A stretch of DNA of 64,000 nucleotides, from NCBI RefSeq assembly GCF_036178845.1, contig NZ_CP108070.1, positions 4,278,001 through 4,342,000 on the forward strand, read 5' to 3'. Origin of the DNA: Streptomyces sp. NBC_00271 (GTDB lineage: Bacteria; Actinomycetota; Actinomycetes; Streptomycetales; Streptomycetaceae). The notes beneath the pieces are model-generated. The model searched no databases and had not been told where the DNA came from. It saw only the letters and a program-made list of their open reading frames with translations. Below, piece after piece: positions 52,582 through 64,000 of the stretch; the stretch's first letter is position 1; each line of letters opens with the position of its first letter. Position numbers and translations under genes: made by a program.

Positions 52582-53825
52582 GCGGCCACCGTCGCCGCGG
52601 TCACCGTCGCCGCGGTCCCCGGGACCGGCAGGCGGGCCGTCACCCGGAAGCCGCCCTCGGGACGGGGGCCCGCCGTGAACTCGCCGTGCAGCAGGGCCAC
52701 GCGCTCACGCATCCCGACCAGGCCGAAACCGGTGTCGGTGGTGCCACCCCGGCCCCGGCCGTCATCAGTGACCTCGACGGCCACGTGCTCCTCCAGGTAG
52801 TCGACCGTCACCCGGCAGGCGGGCGTCGCCGCGTGGCGTACGACGTTCGTGATCGACTCCTGGACGATCCGGAAGACGGAGAGGTCGATGTCCGGGGGGA
52901 GTTGGCGGCGCGCGCCCTTCCAGTGGACGTCGACCCGGACGCCCGCCGCCGTTGTCGCGGCGGCCAGGCGGTCGAGGTCCGCAAGGCCCTCGGCCGGGTG
53001 CAACCGGTCGGCCTCGGCGGCGGCCCGGGCCCGGTGCCGGTCCTGGTCCGCATGGCGCAGGGCGACCAGCATCCGGCGCAGCCCCGACAGGGTCTCCCGT
53101 CCGGCCGTCTCCACCGCCGTCATCGCCTCGCGGGCGGCATCCGGCTGGGTGTGGACGACGCGGGCCGCCGCCCCGGCCTGCAGGGCGATGATGCCGATGC
53201 TGTGGGCGACCATGTCGTGCATCTCGCGGGCGATGCGCAGGCGTTCGTCGGTGACCGCCTGGGTGGCGGCCCGGGCGCGAAGCGTCTCGCCGTACTCGCG
53301 GGTGCGGTGCGAGGCGTCGCCGAGGAGCCAGGCGACGACGGCCGTCAGCGCCACGGTCAGCTCTTCCAGCGTGCCGATGCCCCACCCGCGCAGCAGCCGT
53401 AGGGACTCCCAGCCCACCAGGACGGCGAGCGCCGTGCAGAGGGCGGCGACTCCGGTGCGGCGGGGGCGGCCGGCCGCGATGAAGTAGAGGGCGAGGTCGA
53501 CGGCGAGGAACTGGGCCAGTTGGATCGCCACCGCGGCCAGGTTGGTGGTGAGGAAGGCGGCGGCCGTCAGGAGCAGGGCGAGGGCCCCGAGCGGCCGTCG
53601 GTGCAACCACATGCTGCCGAGCAGCGCCAGGGCGCAGGCGATGGTCAGGACCACCAGACCGTCCCAGCGGTAGAACTGGGTGGCGGCAAGCTCGTTGGCT
53701 GCCTCCTCACCGGGGAGTCGTACGCGGGCGAGGAAGGTGAACGCCGTGCTCGCGCTCCAGGCCAGGGCCACCCAGGCACCGGGCGGCACGAGCTTGAGGC
53801 GGGGCGGGAGCGGCATGGCATGCAT
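52578..53825 (-). CDS. Membrane sensor histidine kinase
   Basis: 415 aa from the ATG at 53825 (ATG 53816 is an alternative; no clear ribosome site). Six or so membrane helices in the first 170 residues, a HisKA_3 helix with the phospho-acceptor His in IAREMHDMVAHSIGIIALQA (about 205) and a HATPase domain (VQESITNVVRHAATPACRVT; DDGRGRGGTTDTGFGLVGMR). DesK-like class. Partner of the NarL-type regulator downstream. Divergent from the ABC exporter genes, a common streptomycete pairing for drug or peptide response. Confidence 0.93.
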   Translation of the reverse strand: MHAMPLPPRLKLVPPGAWVALAWSASTAFTFLARVRLPGEEAANELAATQFYRWDGLVVLTIACALALLGSMWLHRRPLGALALLLTAAAFLTTNLAAVAIQLAQFLAVDLALYFIAAGRPRRTGVAALCTALAVLVGWESLRLLRGWGIGTLEELTVALTAVVAWLLGDASHRTREYGETLRARAATQAVTDERLRIAREMHDMVAHSIGIIALQAGAAARVVHTQPDAAREAMTAVETAGRETLSGLRRMLVALRHADQDRHRARAAAEADRLHPAEGLADLDRLAAATTAAGVRVDVHWKGARRQLPPDIDLSVFRIVQESITNVVRHAATPACRVTVDYLEEHVAVEVTDDGRGRGGTTDTGFGLVGMRERVALLHGEFTAGPRPEGGFRVTARLPVPGTAATVTAATVAA

Positions 53826-53959
53826 GCGGCGATCGTAGGCACGCGGGCCGTGAAGGGGCATCGGTCCGGGGACGTACACCCCTGGTCGACACCGGCCGGG
53901 GAGAGTGTCGGCCACGGGGCGATACCGCGGGGCGGGGCGCCGACGAGACGGTGGTCGGT

Positions 53960-54874
53960 GTGATCGAAGTCAACGAACTGACCAAACGGTACGGCGACAC
54001 CAGCGCCGTACGAAATCTGACGTTCCAGGTGCGCCCGGGGCACGTCACCGGGTTCCTCGGCCCGAACGGCGCGGGCAAGACCACGACGCTGCGCATGCTC
54101 CTCGGGCTGATCGGCCCGACCGGCGGGAGCGCGACGATCGACGGGCAGCCGTTCCGGCGTCATCGGCGCGGGTTGCGGCACGTGGGCGCGCTGCTCGACG
54201 CGGGCGACGTGCACGGCGGGCGCGGCGCGCGGGCCCATCTGGAGGCGCTGGCGCGGAGCAATCGCATCCCCCGGAGCCGGGTGGACGAGGTGCTGGAGGA
54301 GGTGGGGCTCGCGGGGGCGGCGGCGCGGCGCCGGGTCGACGGGTTCTCGCTGGGCATGCGGCAGCGGCTCGGCATCGCCACCGCGCTGCTCGGCGAACCT
54401 CCGGTGCTGCTCTTCGACGAACCCCTCAACGGGCTCGATCCGGAAGGTGTGTTGTGGGTACGGAAGCTGTTTCGCGGGCTCGCCGCCGAGGGGCGTACCG
54501 TCTTCGTCTCCAGCCATCTGATGTCCGAGATGGAGCACACCGCGGACGAGCTGATCGTCATCGGCCGGGGTGAGCTGATCGCCGCGGAGAGCGTGACCGC
54601 GTTCGCGGCGCGCGGCACCCGGCCGACGGTGACCGTGCGGACGCCGGACCTCGCGAAGCTCACGGCCGTGCTGTCCGAGGAGGGCGCGGCGGTGGCGCCG
54701 TACGACGACCGGACCCTCAAGGTGACGGGCCCGAGCGCGGCACGCATCGGTGAACTCGCCCTCCACCACCGGATCCTGCTCGAGGAACTGTCCCCGCAGG
54801 CCGCGTCCCTGGAGGCCGCCTTCATGGAACTGACCGCCGAGAGCACCGAGTTCCTCGCCGGAGACGCCCGATGA
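53960..54874 (+). CDS. ABC transporter ATP-binding protein (DrrA/BcrA type)
   Basis: 304 aa from GTG 53960 (GTG 53951 also possible). Walker A LGPNGAGKTTTLRMLL (about 36-44), signature FSLGMRQRLGIATAL (about 132), Walker B PVLLFDEPLNGLDPE, switch His in SSHLMSEMEH. The C-terminal extension is that of ABC-2 exporter ATPases. Overlaps the permease gene by 4 bp. Confidence 0.94.
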   Translation: MIEVNELTKRYGDTSAVRNLTFQVRPGHVTGFLGPNGAGKTTTLRMLLGLIGPTGGSATIDGQPFRRHRRGLRHVGALLDAGDVHGGRGARAHLEALARSNRIPRSRVDEVLEEVGLAGAAARRRVDGFSLGMRQRLGIATALLGEPPVLLFDEPLNGLDPEGVLWVRKLFRGLAAEGRTVFVSSHLMSEMEHTADELIVIGRGELIAAESVTAFAARGTRPTVTVRTPDLAKLTAVLSEEGAAVAPYDDRTLKVTGPSAARIGELALHHRILLEELSPQAASLEAAFMELTAESTEFLAGDAR

Positions 54875-55719
54875 CCACTCTCGCCCTCACCCCCGCTCCC
54901 GCACACCCCGCCGCGCGGTTCACCGATCTTCTCGCCGCCGAGTGGATCAAACTCCGTTCCCTGCGCTCGACCTACTGGGCGCTCGGCGCGGGCGCCCTCG
55001 TCGTCGTCGGCTTCAACGCCAACGCGGCACGGGTGCACGCGCACGACTATCCGCGCTTCAACCCCCAAATACGCTCCGTCGCATGGAAGTTGGCCTTGCG
55101 TGACGCCTTCACCGACGGATCGGCACTGATCCTGGTCCTCGCGGCGGCGAGCATCGGCGCGATCACGGTCGTCGGGGAGTACTCGACGGGCCTGATCCGT
55201 ACGACCCTCGCCGCCGTCCCGGACCGGCGTGCCCTGATGGCGGCGAAGGTCGTGGTGGTGACGGCGGTCATGACGCTGTACGGCGCGTGCGTCGCGAGTG
55301 CCTCCTTCGCCTCGACGCAGGCGATCCTCACCAGCCGTCACGCCGCCGTGTCGATCACCCACTTCGGTGCCCTGCGCGTGGTCGTCGCCTCCGCGCTGCT
55401 CGCCCCGGTCTGCGCGCTGGCGGGCATGGCCTTGGGGGCCCTGATCCGGCACAGCGCGAGCACGATGGTCGCCGTCACCGCCGTCCTGCTCCTCGTCCCC
55501 AGCTTCATCACCGACCGCTACCGCTGGACGGCCGCCGTGCGGCACGCCATGCCCGTCAACGCCTGGACGCGGCTGACCGACATCGCCTACGGCCACGATC
55601 CCTTCACCCGGCTCCCCCGCTACGGGGCGACGGTGACGGGCAGTTGGGTGGTACTGGGGGCGTGGGCGGTGGTGTCGGCGGTGATCGTCGTGGTGGCGGT
55701 GGACCGCCGGGACGTGTGA
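54871..55719 (+). CDS. ABC-2 type exporter permease
   Basis: 282 aa, six predicted membrane helices (YWALGAGALVVVGFNANAAR, ALILVLAAASIGAITVVGEY, VVVVTAVMTLYGACVASASF and three more). The periplasmic-side loop between helices is small. Together with the preceding ATPase it should export an unknown amphipathic compound or antibiotic, probably under the divergent two-component system. Confidence 0.9.
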   Translation: MTTLALTPAPAHPAARFTDLLAAEWIKLRSLRSTYWALGAGALVVVGFNANAARVHAHDYPRFNPQIRSVAWKLALRDAFTDGSALILVLAAASIGAITVVGEYSTGLIRTTLAAVPDRRALMAAKVVVVTAVMTLYGACVASASFASTQAILTSRHAAVSITHFGALRVVVASALLAPVCALAGMALGALIRHSASTMVAVTAVLLLVPSFITDRYRWTAAVRHAMPVNAWTRLTDIAYGHDPFTRLPRYGATVTGSWVVLGAWAVVSAVIVVVAVDRRDV

Positions 55720-55820
55720 GGGGTCGTACGGGACGGCCGCGTACGGGATTGTCAGTGGGCGGCCGTACTGTGCACCCCACGCACACAACGCCGTACGGCA
55801 TCACGCGCACTGGAGGAACC

Positions 55821-56966
55821 ATGTCCGCGAGCGCCCGTCTCGTCACCACGCTCGCCGCAGTACTGGATCCGGCCACGGCCACCGTCCCGGAGGTGCTGTG
55901 CCTGCCGGACCGGACGCTGGTCCTGCAGAGCGACGACACCGAGCTCGTCGCGTACGACCTGGCCGAGGCGCTGGCAGGTGGGGAGGTGTCGGTGGCGCGC
56001 TTCCCGGCGCCGTGGCCGCGCCGTTTCGGGACGCACACGGTGGCACCGGGGCTGGATGTCGCCGTCTTCGCCGGCGTGCACGCGGTGCGGGCGGTGGACC
56101 GGCGGGGCGCCACCCTGTGGGAGGTACGGCACGGCTGCTGGGAGGGGAGCTGCCGGGAGCTGCACGCGTCGGCCGACGAATACGTCGGGAACGTCGAGAA
56201 CGGCGGGAACGTCGAGAACACAGTCGGCCGGAGCCACCGCTACGCCGACAGCGGCTCGGCGGTCTTCTCCGCGGACGGCAAGCTCGTGTGGGCCCATGTC
56301 CGCGGGCCACTGGCGGAGATCGACGACGACCCGGACGTGGTCGACGAGTGGCTGGTGCTCGACGCCGCCGACGGGACGGTGCTCGGGAAGGCCGATGCGC
56401 AGACCGTGGCCGCCGGTTCGGAGCACGTGTCGCATCCGGACCCCGGTCAGATGGGGCTGAGCGTCGGCGAGGGGCAGGACGGGGTGCCGCTGCTGTGGGG
56501 GCGCTGGAACGGCGAGCGGCTCACGGTCGACCGGATCGGCGACGACGACCGCTGCCTGATGGCGGTGAGCCCGTCCGGCGAGCACTTCCTGACGGTGACC
56601 CACTACCAGGAGGCCCTGGCCCTGCACCGGGTCGAGGACGGCTCGGTGGTCTCGGAGCTGGACGCGGAGGAGGTCATACCCGATCACCCCGCACTGCACC
56701 CGGACAACGACGAGCCCGAGGTGCGCTGGGACTACTACGGTGGCTTCCTCGACGAACACACCGTCATCGCGGGCACGAGCGAGGCCGACGAGGAGTACGG
56801 GGCGGGGCGGCACTGGCTGGTCGACGTGCGGGACATGCGGCTGCTCGGCGAGGTCACCTACCCCTTCCCGACATCCGGCGTGCCGGGCACCCTGGGCGAC
56901 GGCAGCTGGTACACGATCGCCGAGGACACGAAGGAACTCCAGATGTGGCGCCTGGCCGACGTCTAG
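55821..56966 (+). CDS. Cytoplasmic beta-propeller-like protein, unknown
   Basis: 381 aa, no signal peptide or membrane helix. Repeated short strand patterns (LVLQSDDTELVAYDLAEALA, VAVFAGVHAVRAVDRRGATL, GKLVWAHVRGPLAEID, EHFLTVTHYQEALALHRVED) suggest a WD40/quinoprotein-like propeller. It is strongly acidic. A short duplicated stretch (GNVENGGNVEN, near residue 130) comes from a DNA repeat AACGTCGAGAACGGCGGG. Start follows CTGGAGGAACC. I do not recognise a function; similar stand-alone proteins occur in streptomycetes. Confidence 0.75.
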   Translation: MSASARLVTTLAAVLDPATATVPEVLCLPDRTLVLQSDDTELVAYDLAEALAGGEVSVARFPAPWPRRFGTHTVAPGLDVAVFAGVHAVRAVDRRGATLWEVRHGCWEGSCRELHASADEYVGNVENGGNVENTVGRSHRYADSGSAVFSADGKLVWAHVRGPLAEIDDDPDVVDEWLVLDAADGTVLGKADAQTVAAGSEHVSHPDPGQMGLSVGEGQDGVPLLWGRWNGERLTVDRIGDDDRCLMAVSPSGEHFLTVTHYQEALALHRVEDGSVVSELDAEEVIPDHPALHPDNDEPEVRWDYYGGFLDEHTVIAGTSEADEEYGAGRHWLVDVRDMRLLGEVTYPFPTSGVPGTLGDGSWYTIAEDTKELQMWRLADV

Positions 56967-57022
56967 AGGCGAACAGGTCCCGGGACCGGACAGGAGACCC
57001 GGGACCGGACAGGACCCCGTGC

Positions 57023-57799
57023 TCAGCCCACTCCCCTGGACTCCTGGGCCGCCCTCGCCTCGATGCCGCGGAAGTGGTCGGCCATCGCGCGTTGGGCGGC
57101 CTCCACGTCGCGGGCGCGCAGGGCGGTGACGATGTCGCGGTGGCGGCGGACGGTCAGTTCGGGAGACGGGTCGTCGGTCCAGCCGCGTATGCCGGCGACC
57201 CGGCTGAAGACGGTCCAGAAGGCGCCCAGGAGCTGTGGCACGAGCGCGTTGCCGAGCGAGGCGTACAGCAACTCGTGGAACTCGCGGTCGAGTTCCGGGA
57301 AGGGGCGCCCTGAACGGCCCGCCTCCTCCATCTCGGCCACGACGGCTTCGAGGCGGTCGAGCTCCGGCTCGGTGAGCACGGCCGCGACCCGGCGTATCAG
57401 CCCCTCCTCCAGCACCTCCCGTACCTGGAGGATCTCCGCCAGCGCCCCGGTCTCGTTCTTGTCGTCGGGCTGGGCGAGCGTGCGGAAGGTGAGGCCGTCG
57501 ACGAAGGGGGTCAGGGAGGCCTCGCCCACGTAAGTGCCGTAGCCGTGCCGGATGTCGACTATGTCGAGGGCCTGCAGGGCCTTGAGGGCCTCGCGGACGG
57601 AGTTGCGGCTGACGCCGAGGTCCTGCATCAGCTCGGTCTCGGTCGGCAGCGGGGCGCCCGCCTGGAGCCTGCGGTCGAGGATCAGTTGCATGACCTCGCT
57701 CTGGATCTGACTGCTCACCCGGCGCTCGGACCTGCGCTCGGGCCCGCGCCGGTTTCCGGTCTCCTCAGACATGCGCCGCATCGTACGCTCACTGGACAT
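57023..57799 (-). CDS. GntR-family regulator, FadR/FCD type
   Basis: 258 aa from the ATG at 57799 (GGAGG 11 nt upstream; ATG 57772 is possible). Winged helix at about 36-105 (VMQLILDRRLQAGAPLPTET, then DLGVSRNSVREALKALQALD) and a C-terminal FCD domain (LAEILQVREVLEEGLIRRVA; EMEEAGRSGRPFPELDREFH; RRHRDIVTALRARDVEAAQR) with Asp/His positions for a metal and a small acid ligand. Divergent from the uptake/aldolase operon, which it very probably represses. Confidence 0.93.
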   Translation of the reverse strand: MSSERTMRRMSEETGNRRGPERRSERRVSSQIQSEVMQLILDRRLQAGAPLPTETELMQDLGVSRNSVREALKALQALDIVDIRHGYGTYVGEASLTPFVDGLTFRTLAQPDDKNETGALAEILQVREVLEEGLIRRVAAVLTEPELDRLEAVVAEMEEAGRSGRPFPELDREFHELLYASLGNALVPQLLGAFWTVFSRVAGIRGWTDDPSPELTVRRHRDIVTALRARDVEAAQRAMADHFRGIEARAAQESRGVG

Positions 57800-57897
57800 C
57801 CGACGTCCCACCTCCGGGCGGATTCAGCACCAACTACCCGTGTTTCAGGGCTTCATTGGTCGCACCTCTGGAAGATACGCCATTCGTGTGCGATCCC

Positions 57898-57926
57898 TTG
57901 ACCGCCCTCACGGGCCCTCTTATGGT
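57898..57926 (+). promoter_or_regulatory. Candidate promoter of the Dpp-type uptake operon
   Basis: TTGACC (57898-57903), 17-bp spacer, TATGGT (57921-57926), 56 bp before the start of the binding-protein gene. TGGTC and GACC/ATGAC motifs around it could be GntR half-sites. Confidence 0.55.
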
Positions 57927-57982
57927 CACGCTGCCCACCATGACGTAGGACGTCGCATCTCCCGCCTCTCCCTGGAGGAACC

Positions 57983-59608
57983 GTGCGCGACGTGACCGAC
58001 CACTCGGCGCTGCACCGCCGACGTTTCCTGAAGTACTCCGGCGCCCTCGGCGCGGCCGCCGCCCTCTCCTCCTCGCTGGCGGCCTGTTCGTCCGGGCCGC
58101 AGTCCACCAATGACACCGGCGGGAAGGGCGGCAAGGACGCGACGCTCACGGCCGTCATCGGCTACGGGAACGACGGCAGCTGGGACCCGACGCAGACCGC
58201 GTCCGCCTTCGCCATGGCGGCCAACAACCACATCTACGAGGGGCTGCTGGACACGGACCCGATCTCGCGCGAGCCGTACGCGGCGCTCGCGACCCAGGTG
58301 CCGGGCGATCTCAGCGGTACGTCCTGGAAGTTCACGCTGCGCGCCGGGGCCACCTTCCACGACGGGAAGCCCGTCACCGCCGACGACGTGGTCTTCGTCT
58401 TCGACCGGATCCTCGACCCGAAGACGCAGACCCTCGGCAAGGGCTTCTTCGCGAGCTGGCTGAAGGAGGTCCGGAAGATCGACGCGTCGAACGTCGAACT
58501 GGTGCTGAAGTTCCCCTTCCCCGAAGGCATCGCGCGGCTCACCCTCGCGAAGATCATGCCCAAGCACGTGTTCTCCCAGCCGGGTGCCTGGGACGACGCG
58601 ATCAAGGGGAAGGCGGTGGGCTCGGGGCCGTACCGGCAGACCGCCCACCACCCCAAGTCGAACACCACCTTCGAGGCGTTCGCCGCCTACAACGGCCCGC
58701 GCAAGCCGGCCTTCAAGAAGATGAACTGGCTGACGATCGTGGACGCGGCGCCGCGCGTCGCGAAGATCTCGGGCGCGAGCGCCGGGGCCCAGATCGCCGA
58801 CAACATCCCGTACGCCAACATCGAGCAGCTGAAGAAGGGCGGCATGACCGTCGAGGGCGGCGCGGGGATGAACAACCTCTTCCTGATGTTCAACACCAAG
58901 CACAAGCCCTTCGACGACGTACGGGTGCGCCAGGCCCTGCACTACGCCATCGACACCGGCAAGATGGTCGAGGTCGCCCTCCACGGACACGGCAAGCCGT
59001 CGAGCTCGTTCCTCAACGAGGGGAACCCGGCCTACCGGCCGGCGAAGACCGTGTACGGCTACGACCCGCAGAAGGCCAAGCAGCTCCTGAAGGCCGCCGG
59101 GGTCTCCGGGCTGAAGATCGAGATCCTGTCGGTGAACGTCAGTTGGATCGTCGACTGCCTGCCGACCATCAAGGCGTCCTGGGACGCGATCGGGGTCGAG
59201 ACCACGCTCTCGCCGCAGGAGACGACGGCCGTCTTCACGAAGATGGACCAGAAGCAGGACTACCAGGTGGTGGCCGCCGCCTCGAACCCCAACCAGTTCG
59301 GCCTGGACGCCGATCTGATCATGCACTACAACTACGGCCCCGAGAACCTGTGGATGCAGTACGCCCGCTGGGCGGGCGACCCGGTCGCGAAGCAGCTCTT
59401 CAAGGACATGGACCGGGCGACGCGGGAGCCGGACGCCGACAAGAAGAAGACGATGATCCAGGACTACATCGACGTCGTCGCCGAACAGGCCGTGCTCTAC
59501 CCGGTCGTGCACAACGAGCTGATGACGGCCTGGGACCCCAGGAAGCTCACGGGGATCAGGGCCCAGCCCTATCCGGGCATCAACCTCCTCCAGGCCAAGT
59601 GGGCCTGA
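57983..59608 (+). CDS. Peptide/nickel-type ABC substrate-binding lipoprotein (family 5)
   Basis: 541 aa. The N terminus combines a twin-arginine motif (HRRRFLKYSGALG) with a lipobox (SSLAAC, Cys near 34), so it is probably exported folded by Tat and lipidated. The SBP_bac_5 fold runs to the end (EGLLDTDPISREPYAALATQ, TFHDGKPVTADDVVFVFDRI, DDVRVRQALHYAIDTGKMVE). Binds an unknown small ligand, not necessarily a peptide. GTG start after CTGGAGGAACC. First gene of a five-gene operon. Confidence 0.93.
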   Translation: MRDVTDHSALHRRRFLKYSGALGAAAALSSSLAACSSGPQSTNDTGGKGGKDATLTAVIGYGNDGSWDPTQTASAFAMAANNHIYEGLLDTDPISREPYAALATQVPGDLSGTSWKFTLRAGATFHDGKPVTADDVVFVFDRILDPKTQTLGKGFFASWLKEVRKIDASNVELVLKFPFPEGIARLTLAKIMPKHVFSQPGAWDDAIKGKAVGSGPYRQTAHHPKSNTTFEAFAAYNGPRKPAFKKMNWLTIVDAAPRVAKISGASAGAQIADNIPYANIEQLKKGGMTVEGGAGMNNLFLMFNTKHKPFDDVRVRQALHYAIDTGKMVEVALHGHGKPSSSFLNEGNPAYRPAKTVYGYDPQKAKQLLKAAGVSGLKIEILSVNVSWIVDCLPTIKASWDAIGVETTLSPQETTAVFTKMDQKQDYQVVAAASNPNQFGLDADLIMHYNYGPENLWMQYARWAGDPVAKQLFKDMDRATREPDADKKKTMIQDYIDVVAEQAVLYPVVHNELMTAWDPRKLTGIRAQPYPGINLLQAKWA

Positions 59609-59613
59609 CGTAG

Positions 59614-60569
59614 ATGACGGCCATCGTCCGCATCCTGGCCCGCCGTGTCGCCCTGCTCGTGCCGCTGATGCTCGGCATCGTGCTGTTCGTGTTCCTGGTG
59701 ATGCGGTTCTCGGACGTCGACCCGGCGTCCGCGTTCTTCCAGGGCGCCAACCCCACTCCGCGGCAACTGCACGACTTCCGGCAGCAGAACGGCCTGCTCG
59801 ACCCCCTCCCGGTGCGCTACGTCCACTTCATCGGCGATCTGCTCCACGGCGACCTGGGCACCAGCGCGCTGACCCGGGCGCCGGTCGTCGACCAGGTCAC
59901 CACCGCGCTGCCGCTCACCCTCCAGCTCACCTTCCTCGGCCTCGCCATCGCGGTCGTGCTCGCGCTGCTCGGCGGGGTCACCGCCGCGATCCACCGCGAC
60001 CGGCTGCCCGACCAGGTCATCCGGGTCGTGTCGCTGACCGGGGTCGCGGCGCCCGGCTTCTGGCTGGCGCTGCTGATGATCCAGTACCTGGCCGTGGACC
60101 GGGGCTGGTTCCCGACCGGCGGATACATCAACCCCGGTGACTCGCCGATCGGCTGGCTGAAGACGATGACGCTCCCCGCCTTCGCGCTCTCCCTCCCGGT
60201 CGCCGCCCAGCTCACCCGGATCGTGCGCACGGCCGTGGTCGAGGAACTGGACAAGGACTACGTCCGGACGGCGATCGGCAGCGGACTGCCGCCGGTGGTC
60301 GTGGTCGGCCGCAATGTGCTCCGCAACGCGCTGATCAACCCGCTGACCGTGCTCGGTCTGCGCGTCGGCTATCTGCTCGGCGGCGCGGTCGTCATCGAGA
60401 CGATCTTCTCGCTCCCCGGCATGGGCAAGCTGATGATCGACGCCGTGAAGAACGGCGACCCGGCGGTCGTCCAGGGCGTCGTCCTGACCACGGCCACCGG
60501 GTTCGTGGTCGTGAACCTCGCCATCGACATCCTGTATCTGCTGGTCAATCCGCGACTGAGGGATGCCAC

Positions 60570-60573
<4 letters not shown>
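59614..60573 (+). CDS. Dpp-type ABC permease (DppB-like)
   Basis: 319 aa, six membrane helices. The DppB/OppB pattern is clear: VALLVPLMLGIVLFVFLVMR first helix, DPASAFFQGANPTPRQLHDF loop, FWLALLMIQYLAVDRGWFPT, and the EAA-type coupling loop ELDKDYVRTAIGSGLPPVVV. It pairs with the fused permease-ATPase downstream. Starts 5 bp after the binding-protein stop. Confidence 0.94.
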
Positions 60574-62542
<1,969 letters not shown>

Positions 62543-62546
<4 letters not shown>

Positions 62547-63592
62547 ACGCGCTCATCACCCTCTCCGACGCCCATGTCGTCCACAAGGCCCGCTCCGGCG
62601 GCCTGTTCACCCGCGACCGGGTGTACGCCCTGACCGGCGCCGACCTCACCATCGCGCCCGGCGAGACGGTCGGCGTCGTCGGCGAGTCCGGGTGCGGGAA
62701 GTCGACGCTGGCGAAGGTGCTGGTGGGCGTCCAGCGGCCGACGTCCGGCACCGTGCGCTTCCGTGACCGTGACCTGTGGGCGATGAAGCCCGCCGAGCGA
62801 CGAGCGTCCGTCGGCGGCAGCACGGGCATGGTCTTCCAGGACCCGTCGACGGCCCTGAACCGCCGCCTGCCCGTACGCCGGATCCTGCGGGACCCCCTCG
62901 ACGTGCACCGGCGCGGCACGGCTCGGGAACGGGACGACCGGGTGCGGGAGCTGATGTCCCTGGTGGGCCTCCCCCGCGCCCTGGCGGACGCCCTGCCCGG
63001 CCAGCTGTCCGGCGGCCAGCGCCAGCGGGTGGCCATCGCGCGCGCCCTGGCCCTGGACCCGGACCTGGTGGTGGCGGACGAACCGACGAGCGCGCTGGAC
63101 GTCTCGGTCCGCGCCCAGATCCTCAACCTCCTGCTGGACCTGAAGGAGCGCCTGGACCTGGCCCTGGTCTTCGTCTCGCACGACATCCAGACGGTACGAA
63201 GGATGAGCGACCGGGTGATCACGATGTACCTGGGCCGGATCGTGGAGGAGTCCCCGGCGGCCCGGGTCACCGACCGCGCCCGGCACCCGTACACCCGGGC
63301 CCTCTTCTCCGCCACGCCCGGCCTCCTGGACCCGATCGACCCGATCCCGCTGGTGGGCCCGGTGCCCTCGGCCACGCACCCGCCGAGCGGCTGCCCGTTC
63401 CGTACCCGCTGCTGGAAGGCCGACGAGGAGTGCATGAGCGTGATGCCGGACTTCACGGCCGCGTCGACGCCGGACCACCGCTTCCGGTGCCACCATCCTG
63501 TGGAGGAGGACCAGTCGACGCGCGACCTGGTGGCCCAGGCCGTGTCCGCGGCGCCCGCCGTGGCCGACATCCCCGCCCAGCAGCAGCCTTGA
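62543..63592 (+). CDS. Dpp-type ABC ATPase (DppF-like)
   Basis: 349 aa from GTG 62543. Walker A VVGESGCGKSTLAKVLV (about 51), signature LSGGQRQRVAIARAL (about 155), Walker B LVVADEPTSALDVSV, switch VSHDIQTV, and the C-terminal oligo_HPY region CPFRTRCWKADEEC. Forms the second ATPase half of the transporter with the fused protein. Confidence 0.95.
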
Positions 63593-63611
63593 TCGTCCCG
63601 AGGGAGTCTTC

Positions 63612-64000
63612 ATGCCGATCCCCACCCCGCTGACCGGTGTCGTTCCGCCCGTCTGCACGCCCCTGACACCGGACCGCGAGGTGGACGTCCCCTCGCTCAT
63701 CAGGCTCGTGGACCACCTGGTGGAGGGGGGCGTCGACGGCCTGTTCGTCCTTGGCTCGTCCTCGGAGGCGGCGTTCCTGACGGACACCCAACGGCGGCTG
63801 GTGGTGGAGACGGTGGTCGCCCATGTGGCCGGCCGGCTCCCCGTGCTGGCCGGGGTGATCGACATGACCACGCCGAGGGTGCTGGACCATGTGGCATATG
63901 TGACGGCGGCGGGCGCGGACGCGATCGTGGCGACCGCGCCCTTCTACGCCCGCACCCATCCGGCGGAGATCGCGCGCCACTTCCGCCTGCTCGCAGCCCG
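63612..64000 (+). CDS. DapA/NanA-family aldolase, cut by the window end
   Basis: The first 129 residues are visible. A DapA-superfamily TIM barrel starts LTGVVPPVCTPLTPDREVDV, with the family oxo-acid loop at LFVLGSSSEAAFLTDTQRRL (GSSSE near 47) and PVLAGVIDMTTPRVLDHVAY. The catalytic Tyr and Lys lie beyond or near the cut. ATG follows CGAGGGAGTCTTC, 19 bp after the ATPase stop, so it belongs to the uptake operon. Members are dihydrodipicolinate synthase, N-acetylneuraminate lyase or related pyruvate aldolases/dehydratases. The transporter context favours a catabolic aldolase. Confidence 0.88.
   Translation, partial: MPIPTPLTGVVPPVCTPLTPDREVDVPSLIRLVDHLVEGGVDGLFVLGSSSEAAFLTDTQRRLVVETVVAHVAGRLPVLAGVIDMTTPRVLDHVAYVTAAGADAIVATAPFYARTHPAEIARHFRLLAA

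Overview
The window is a G+C-rich actinobacterial chromosome segment, almost certainly from a Streptomyces species. The evidence is a very high share of G or C at third codon positions, only two TTA codons found in coding sequence, many regulator/transporter pairs, a secreted GH18 chitinase with DasR-type boxes, and a core block (nirBD, ppdK, dusB, glyS, znuA-znuC-znuB-zur, uppS, recO) arranged as I recall it from streptomycetes. No rRNA, tRNA, CRISPR array, phage or complete insertion sequence was found.

Layout. 0-7 kb: secreted M4 metalloprotease, a membrane-anchored surface protein with a class F sortase, then a leftward operon of stand-alone sensor-domain protein, histidine kinase, response regulator and TauE-type permease. 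7-12 kb: assimilatory nitrite reductase nirBD behind a GlnR-like site, a TetR/SDR pair with matching operator-like sequences, and a second SDR. 12-18 kb: accessory-looking block with an FtsX-type ABC exporter, a small secreted protein, a tiny unknown ORF, and a CAP-domain secreted protein bracketed by an 83-bp direct repeat. 18-27.6 kb: ppdK with a palindrome-rich leader, a ROK regulator, a GH63-like enzyme carrying an in-frame minisatellite, a debranching-enzyme-like protein with a TTA codon, and dusB.

27.7-41 kb: two DHA2 drug-efflux pumps (one divergent from a MmyB-type regulator), a 222-bp MITE-like element with perfect 23-bp ends, a repeat-protein gene broken by one base in a G tract, TetR, aldo/keto reductase, a striking 15-unit heptanucleotide array in front of the chitinase, another TetR/SDR divergon and an acetyltransferase. 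41-49.5 kb: conserved core with glyS, the zinc uptake operon and its regulator zur (with two Zur-like boxes), YcxB-like protein, uppS, recO, then a small RHH/PIN toxin-antitoxin pair and two tiny coupled genes, one with a TTA codon. 49.6-56.9 kb: receptor-type Ser/Thr kinase with a beta-propeller ectodomain, a two-component system divergent from an ABC exporter, and a propeller-like unknown. 57-64 kb: a FadR-type regulator divergent from a five-gene uptake operon (Dpp-type ABC transporter with a fused permease-ATPase, then a DapA/NanA-family aldolase cut by the window end), which I read as uptake plus cleavage of a 2-oxo-acid sugar or similar substrate.

The most unusual features are the heptad array at 37334-37438, the one-base frameshift in the repeat protein at 31974-33996, the 83-bp repeat around the CAP gene, and the minisatellite inside the GH63-like gene. 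All alignments, counts and spacings were made by eye.
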